Origin: Bin87 sp965261195
Lineage (GTDB): Bacteria > Chloroflexota > Dehalococcoidia > Lucifugimonadales > UBA3495
NCBI GenBank assembly: GCA_965261195.1
Contig: OZ253455.1
Span: forward strand, 1,116,001 to 1,180,000
Reading direction: 5' to 3'
DNA length: 64,000 nt
Shown: positions 60,205 through 64,000 of the stretch, piece after piece
How positions within the stretch are numbered: position 1 is the first letter of the stretch
Layout: each line of letters begins with the position of its first letter
Translations under genes and position numbers: made by a program
The notes under the pieces: generated by a model
The model's database searches: none
What the model was told of the DNA's origin: nothing
The model's input: the letters and a program-made list of their open reading frames with translations, nothing else

Positions 60205-61188
60205 TCAACCGGCGGCCGGCCAGGGCGCCGTGTTGAACTTGCTCATCACCTCCTCTGCGAACAGCGCCAGCGTTTCTGAAGCGACAAAATCGGGGAAGAT
60301 TACGAAGAAGTAGTAGATGCCGGCGTCGGCGTACTCGGAGATGCGTTCCGCGCATTGCTCCGGCGTGCCGGAGATGGTATTGGTCAGCGTGTTTGAAGTG
60401 TATTGCGCCGTGGTCATGCCGGCCTGTTCGGCCAAATGCGCCACCAGCCGGTCGAATTCGCGCTGGGTGGGAGCCACCACAACCCGCGAGTTATGCGTGA
60501 TTTCGATGTCTTCCGGGTTTCGTCCGGCGGCTTCGGCGGCCTGATTGACGATGCTCTGCCGCTGCTGGTGCTCGGCTACCGTGTTGTTGGAGCCGATGTT
60601 GCAGATGTCGGCGCTGCGCCCCACGGTGGGCAACACGTAACGCTCGCCGTGCCCGCCCACCAGTATCGGCGGCGCGGGCGTTTGGCCGGGCTTGGGCTGC
60701 ACCGAGGCGCCGGCGACGCTGTAAAACTGTCCTCGAAAGTCAACCGATGGTTCCGTCCACAACATACGAATCAGGTTAACCGCCTCTTCCACCATTTCGC
60801 AGCGCACCCTGGTGGACGGGAAATGCAGGCCGCTGGCGAGCGCATCCCGTCGGCTGCCGCCGGCCCCGATGCCCAGCGTGATGCGCCCGCCGCTGATGAC
60901 GTCCAGCGTCGCCACCATCTTGGCCAGCAGCGCCGGATGCCGGTAGGGGTTGGACAGCACCATCGGCACGGCGCGCAGGCGTTGGGTTTGCGCCAGCAGC
61001 GCGGTCAACGTCGTCCAGCATTCCAGGGCATCCGCGTTCAGCAAGTCGTACAGGCTGGCTGAGTAGTAACCGAGCCGGTCAGCCTCCACCCACACCCGAC
61101 GCAAGTCTGCGTAGCTGTACCGGTGCTGGTTGATGCGGACGTTGAATTTGAGAGGCTGACGGTCCGATTGGGGAGTCATCTGGTGCAT
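60205..61188 (-). CDS. LLM-class flavin- or F420-dependent oxidoreductase
   Basis: The protein has 327 residues. Bacterial luciferase-like TIM barrel: RRVWVEADRLGYYSASLYD, ALLAQTQRLRAVPMVLSNPY, RHPALLAKMVATLDVISGGR, ITLGIGAGGSR and PILVGGHGERYVLPTVGRSA. The GIGAGG and DVISGGR wording is typical of the F420-dependent branch. It could oxidise or reduce varied small substrates. The other LLM gene upstream on the same strand is separated by a terminator. Confidence 0.88.
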   Translation of the reverse strand: MHQMTPQSDRQPLKFNVRINQHRYSYADLRRVWVEADRLGYYSASLYDLLNADALECWTTLTALLAQTQRLRAVPMVLSNPYRHPALLAKMVATLDVISGGRITLGIGAGGSRRDALASGLHFPSTRVRCEMVEEAVNLIRMLWTEPSVDFRGQFYSVAGASVQPKPGQTPAPPILVGGHGERYVLPTVGRSADICNIGSNNTVAEHQQRQSIVNQAAEAAGRNPEDIEITHNSRVVVAPTQREFDRLVAHLAEQAGMTTAQYTSNTLTNTISGTPEQCAERISEYADAGIYYFFVIFPDFVASETLALFAEEVMSKFNTAPWPAAG

Positions 61189-61206
61189 CCCTCCGGGAGC
61201 GCATGA

Positions 61207-61235
61207 AAATAGGGGCCGGTTACAAACCCGCCCCT
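61207..61235 (-). terminator. Terminator after the second LLM oxidoreductase gene
   Basis: On the minus strand AGGGGCGGGTT and AACCGGCCCCT form an 11-bp stem with one mismatch, followed by ATTTTC. It lies 51 bases after the stop of the 395-residue LLM gene. Confidence 0.65.
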
Positions 61236-61285
61236 ACTTTACCGTCAATACAGGTCAGCGCAATAGTGCGCCAGGGTTGCTGCGA

Positions 61286-62473
61286 CTACTTGGCTCCGTT
61301 GCCGTTGCCCTGAAAAGCGGGAATGACTTCCTTGCCAAACTTCTCAATGGAGGCCATCACCTTGTCATGGGGGATCGTCTCGGTCTGCATGATGAGCATA
61401 ACCTGGTCGACGCCGATGTCCTCGTACATCTGGCAGGTCTTGATGCAGGATTCGGGGTTGCCCGCGATGATGACACCCCGGTCGGACAGCGTGTTGCCGT
61501 CCAGCTGGGCGATTGCGGCGCGAGCTGCGCCGGGGCCAGCGTCCAGAGACAGGCCAACATCCTGGGCCAACTGCTGATGCTCTTCGTCGGACTGACGCAG
61601 CCAGCGTCCGAAGTCAGCCTGCAGATGATCGGGTACACCGCCCCAGGCTTCCAGCAATTCTTCGTAGGCACCGATGCGACCGGCGATGTAGGGCTTGTCC
61701 GGCCCAAAGAAGGTCTTCATGGACTCGGCCGCCAGGTCCTTGGCGTACTGGTCGTCGTCGTCGCAGAACGCGTGGACGTTGTTGCCCCAAAACTCGGTGA
61801 TGAATTCGCCAACCGGCTCGGAGTCCTTCAGGGAATCGCGGTAAATCTGGACCTTTTCCTTCAGAACTTCCACCGCGTAAGACGCCGACGACAGCACGCC
61901 GATGCCCTTCTGGGCGGCCAGGCGGAAACTGTCCTCCGACGTGCAGGCGAGATACATACGGGGGTGGGGTTTCTGAAAGGGCTTGGGCAAAACCCGCCGC
62001 TTGGGGACGTTCCAGTGCTTGCCCTCGTACTCGTACTCATCGGAAGTCCAGATCTTGGGAATCATGCTGATGGATTCTTCCCACAGGCTGCGGGTATCGC
62101 GAGGGTCAATGCCCAGGCCGGTCTGTTCATAGGCATTGGAGCGGCCGGTGCCCAGCTCAATGCGACCGTCAGTCAACTGATCCAGCAAGGCCACCCGCTC
62201 GGCGACGCGCACCGGATGGTGGTAGGGCAGGATGCAGACGCCGTAGCCGATACGAATCTGCTTGGTGATGCGGCTCAGGGCGCCGAAAATGGCGTCTTGC
62301 GCCGGCGAACCGGAGAAACCGGTCAGGAAGTGGTGCTCAACGAACCACAGGTTGTTGAATCCCACCTGATCGGCGAGTTCACACTGTTCGAGAGTCTCTT
62401 TGTACAGCGCGTTCCAGTCGATTTCGGTGCCCTGAAAGGGACGCTGACATTCGTAAAGCAGGCCAAACTGCAT
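61286..62473 (-). CDS. LLM-class flavin-dependent monooxygenase-like protein
   Basis: The protein has 395 residues. It begins MQFGLLYECQRPFQG and has LWFVEHHFLTGFSGSPAQD, ITKQIRIGYGVCILPYHHPV, RVAERVALLDQLTDGR and IELGTGRSNAYEQTG, the luciferase-like order of motifs, with the His-His pair (EHHF) near the flavin. It resembles alkanal monooxygenase-type LLM enzymes. Such flavoproteins are expanded in SAR202-type Chloroflexota, which fits the organism guess. Confidence 0.88.
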   Translation of the reverse strand: MQFGLLYECQRPFQGTEIDWNALYKETLEQCELADQVGFNNLWFVEHHFLTGFSGSPAQDAIFGALSRITKQIRIGYGVCILPYHHPVRVAERVALLDQLTDGRIELGTGRSNAYEQTGLGIDPRDTRSLWEESISMIPKIWTSDEYEYEGKHWNVPKRRVLPKPFQKPHPRMYLACTSEDSFRLAAQKGIGVLSSASYAVEVLKEKVQIYRDSLKDSEPVGEFITEFWGNNVHAFCDDDDQYAKDLAAESMKTFFGPDKPYIAGRIGAYEELLEAWGGVPDHLQADFGRWLRQSDEEHQQLAQDVGLSLDAGPGAARAAIAQLDGNTLSDRGVIIAGNPESCIKTCQMYEDIGVDQVMLIMQTETIPHDKVMASIEKFGKEVIPAFQGNGNGAK

Positions 62474-62687
62474 GGTAATTCTCCTGTATGGCGGGTTTGG
62501 AGCGATGGGCGCTTTCAGTCGGAACTGGGTAAATACACTCCGAAATGCTGCGCCGGATAACCTGGGTGCCGATGGTGCGGAGTATAGCGGATTTGTGCGG
62601 GGTTGGCGAATGGGCCGGCGCCCGAATCATCATGCTTGAGCCAACCACCCTGGCCCAGCGCTGGCAATCTTATGATACAGTGCGGTT

Positions 62688-62957
62688 GTGCCCGAATATT
62701 ATTGGAGCGGTGATAAGGATGAGCGGTTGCGACGGGAGCGTGGGCTATCTTTTGAGGATGTGGTGTATCATCTGGAATATGGCGGATTGTTAGCCACTGT
62801 TGACCATCCCAATCAGGCGCGACACCCAGGCCAGCGCGTCTTCATCGTTCGGATCGGGGATTACGCTTATGAGGTGCCGTTTGTGATGCAAGGAGACGCG
62901 TTCATGCTGAGGACCGCGTATCCGAGTCGCAAAGCAACTCGAGATTATCTGCGATAG
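62688..62957 (+). CDS. BrnT-like/DUF4258 toxin
   Basis: The protein has 89 residues, with GTG 62688. WSGDKDERLRRERGLSFED, VVYHLEYGGLLATVDHPNQ and PFVMQGDAFMLRTAYPSRKA match the BrnT/DUF4258 fold, a RelE-like RNase. Its partner lies 19 bases downstream. The toxin activity is inferred from family. Confidence 0.8.
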   Translation: MPEYYWSGDKDERLRRERGLSFEDVVYHLEYGGLLATVDHPNQARHPGQRVFIVRIGDYAYEVPFVMQGDAFMLRTAYPSRKATRDYLR

Positions 62958-62976
62958 CGATAGTCGGAGGCAAAAG

Positions 62977-63342
62977 ATGACCATTGCGGACAACGAAAAC
63001 CGGGAACCGCCGTTTTCCGATGCGGAGTTGGCCGAGCTGTGGCCTTTCGACGAACCCTGGCCTTTCAACGACGATGACGGCGTTGAAGATGATGAAGAAC
63101 TGGATATGCTACGCTCCTTGGAGCGTGGCGAGTGGAAGCCGGTAGCTAACCATGAAGCGGAATTGGAACGCTATCGCACAATAGCTCACACAACCATTGC
63201 TACCTGGGGTAAGGAACGGCTGGCCGCAGTACGGAGCAGGTGGGCCAATGCCTCAGTCAAAGACGAGGGCGCAGAGAAATCGGCGCCATCTCTTGCCGAC
63301 GACGGCAATAGCGGCGATAATCGGGAGCAGCCTGACTCATAG
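62977..63342 (+). CDS. BrnA/CopG-like antitoxin of the pair
   Basis: The protein has 121 residues. LDMLRSLERGEWKPVANHEA, then ELERYRTIAHTTI, is the typical antitoxin segment that follows BrnT-like genes. It carries an acidic N-terminal extension (WPFNDDDGVEDDEELD) and an unstructured C-terminus, longer than usual. ATG 62977 follows TCGGAGG by 10 bases. Confidence 0.7.
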   Translation: MTIADNENREPPFSDAELAELWPFDEPWPFNDDDGVEDDEELDMLRSLERGEWKPVANHEAELERYRTIAHTTIATWGKERLAAVRSRWANASVKDEGAEKSAPSLADDGNSGDNREQPDS

Positions 63343-63367
63343 GCTTTAATCAGGAGGCGAGATCCCA

Positions 63368-64000
63368 ATGAAGTATGACGTAATCATCATCGGCGCCGGC
63401 TCGGCCGGATGCACGATGGCCACGCGGCTCAGTGAAGACCCCGACCGGTCGGTGCTGGTGCTCGAAGCAGGGCCGGATTACCCCGATTTTGAGCTTTACC
63501 CCGACGACCTTAAGTACGGTTACGATCAGACCGCTTCGGCTGTTGACGCTCCGCACAACTGGACGTTCTGGGCGCAAAACCCCGGGCAGGAAGAGCGGAT
63601 GCCGGTACCGCGCGGCCGGGTGGTTGGCGGTTCGTCTGCCATCAATGGCCAGGTGCTGTTGCGCGGGTTGCCGGAAGACTATGACGCTTGGGCGGCGCTG
63701 GGTAACGACGAGTGGAAGTTCACCGATTGCCTGCCCTACTTCCGCAAGCTGGAAACCGATACTGATATTTCGGACGACTTTCACGGCAACACCGGCCCCA
63801 TCCCGGTGCGTCGGCACAAGCAGGAAGACTGGCTGCCGGCGCAGGTCGCGTTTTGGAGCGCCTGCCGCGAAGCCGGGCACCCTCACGACCCAGACATGAA
63901 CCATCCGGATTCGGGTGGCGTCGGCCCGGTGCCGATGAACAACCCCAACGGCGTGCGCATGAGCACTTCCATCACCTACCTGAGAGAGGCGCGCCACCGG
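63368..64000 (+). CDS. GMC-family FAD oxidoreductase, 3' end outside the window
   Basis: The frame is open from ATG 63368 (after AGGAGG) to the window edge, 211 residues seen. FAD site VIIIGAGSAGCTMATRLSED, then PRGRVVGGSSAINGQVLLRG and NHPDSGGVGPVPMNNPNGVR match residue for residue the positions of the GMC gene at 29061-30611, so the two are paralogues. The catalytic C-terminal half is not visible. Confidence 0.9.
   Translation, partial: MKYDVIIIGAGSAGCTMATRLSEDPDRSVLVLEAGPDYPDFELYPDDLKYGYDQTASAVDAPHNWTFWAQNPGQEERMPVPRGRVVGGSSAINGQVLLRGLPEDYDAWAALGNDEWKFTDCLPYFRKLETDTDISDDFHGNTGPIPVRRHKQEDWLPAQVAFWSACREAGHPHDPDMNHPDSGGVGPVPMNNPNGVRMSTSITYLREARHR

Noticed and set aside
1..64000. CRISPR arrays, rRNA and tRNA genes
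   Set aside because: No regularly spaced direct repeats with unique spacers, no rRNA-like conserved stretches and no convincing tRNA T-arm/acceptor pattern were seen by eye. A tRNAscan or Infernal search would be decisive.

Overview
The window is GC-rich chromosomal DNA (roughly 60% G+C by eye), dense with short operons on both strands. Gene content suggests a member of the Chloroflexota, possibly of the marine or sponge-associated SAR202 / Dehalococcoidia kind. The reasons are the protein style, futalosine-type menaquinone genes, many flavin oxidoreductases (two luciferase-like, two GMC type), many SDR, amidohydrolase and MFS genes, and dispersed foldback repeats. There is no rRNA, tRNA or taxonomic marker that settles this, so the assignment is inference.

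Layout. 1-4.8 kb: a partial membrane protein, a secreted CAP-domain protein, a sugar-binding-like protein, a DUF4258/DUF2283 pair and an MNT-HEPN fusion. 4.8-6.3 kb: a thioredoxin-NHL protein whose reading frame crosses one TGA exactly where the family has the first Cys of its CxxC motif. A perfect hairpin follows the TGA, so I read it as a selenoprotein. 7.2-9.2 kb: prfA-prmC. 9.4-14.5 kb: menG, a RibD-C/DHFR-like gene, ubiX-like, ubiA-like and ubiD-like genes (menaquinone tail steps), split by a hicAB toxin-antitoxin pair and a foldback repeat. 15.4-18.7 kb: two nearly identical IS66-type elements with a decapitated TPP-enzyme gene between them. 18.8-20.7 kb: a three-gene operon of unknown function with a good promoter. 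20.7-24.5 kb: a halogenase-like flavoprotein, a VapBC pair and an HpcH aldolase. 24.6-33.5 kb: a foldback repeat, amidohydrolase, VOC protein, an AlbA_2-ATPase/ParA/small-protein operon, GMC oxidoreductase, SDR, a PLD-zinc ribbon protein and an MBL hydrolase. 33.6-43.2 kb: Uma2, a GIY-YIG-like/YaaA-like pair, SDR, MDR reductase, a secreted metallopeptidase, an XRE regulator, mqnA and an MTHFR-like protein. 43.2-51.7 kb: TPP enzyme, CMD, DUF35, ketopantoate reductase-like, a broken FAD oxidase gene, sugar isomerase-like, alpha/beta hydrolase, MFS and cupin. 52.6-58.5 kb: a complete five-gene Dpp/Opp ABC importer with promoter and terminator. 58.6-64 kb: MFS, two LLM oxidoreductases, a BrnT-type toxin-antitoxin pair and the start of a second GMC oxidoreductase.

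How it fits together. mqnA plus the UbiA/UbiX/UbiD/MenG set indicates menaquinone made from chorismate through futalosine. The rest looks like a heterotroph that imports peptides or other small organics and oxidises or decarboxylates varied carbon compounds. Mobile and conflict-related genes are frequent: two IS66 elements, several foldback repeat families and about five toxin-antitoxin-like loci. Two other genes are broken at G runs or stop codons. That may be real decay or assembly error, and it is the main caveat to the selenoprotein call.
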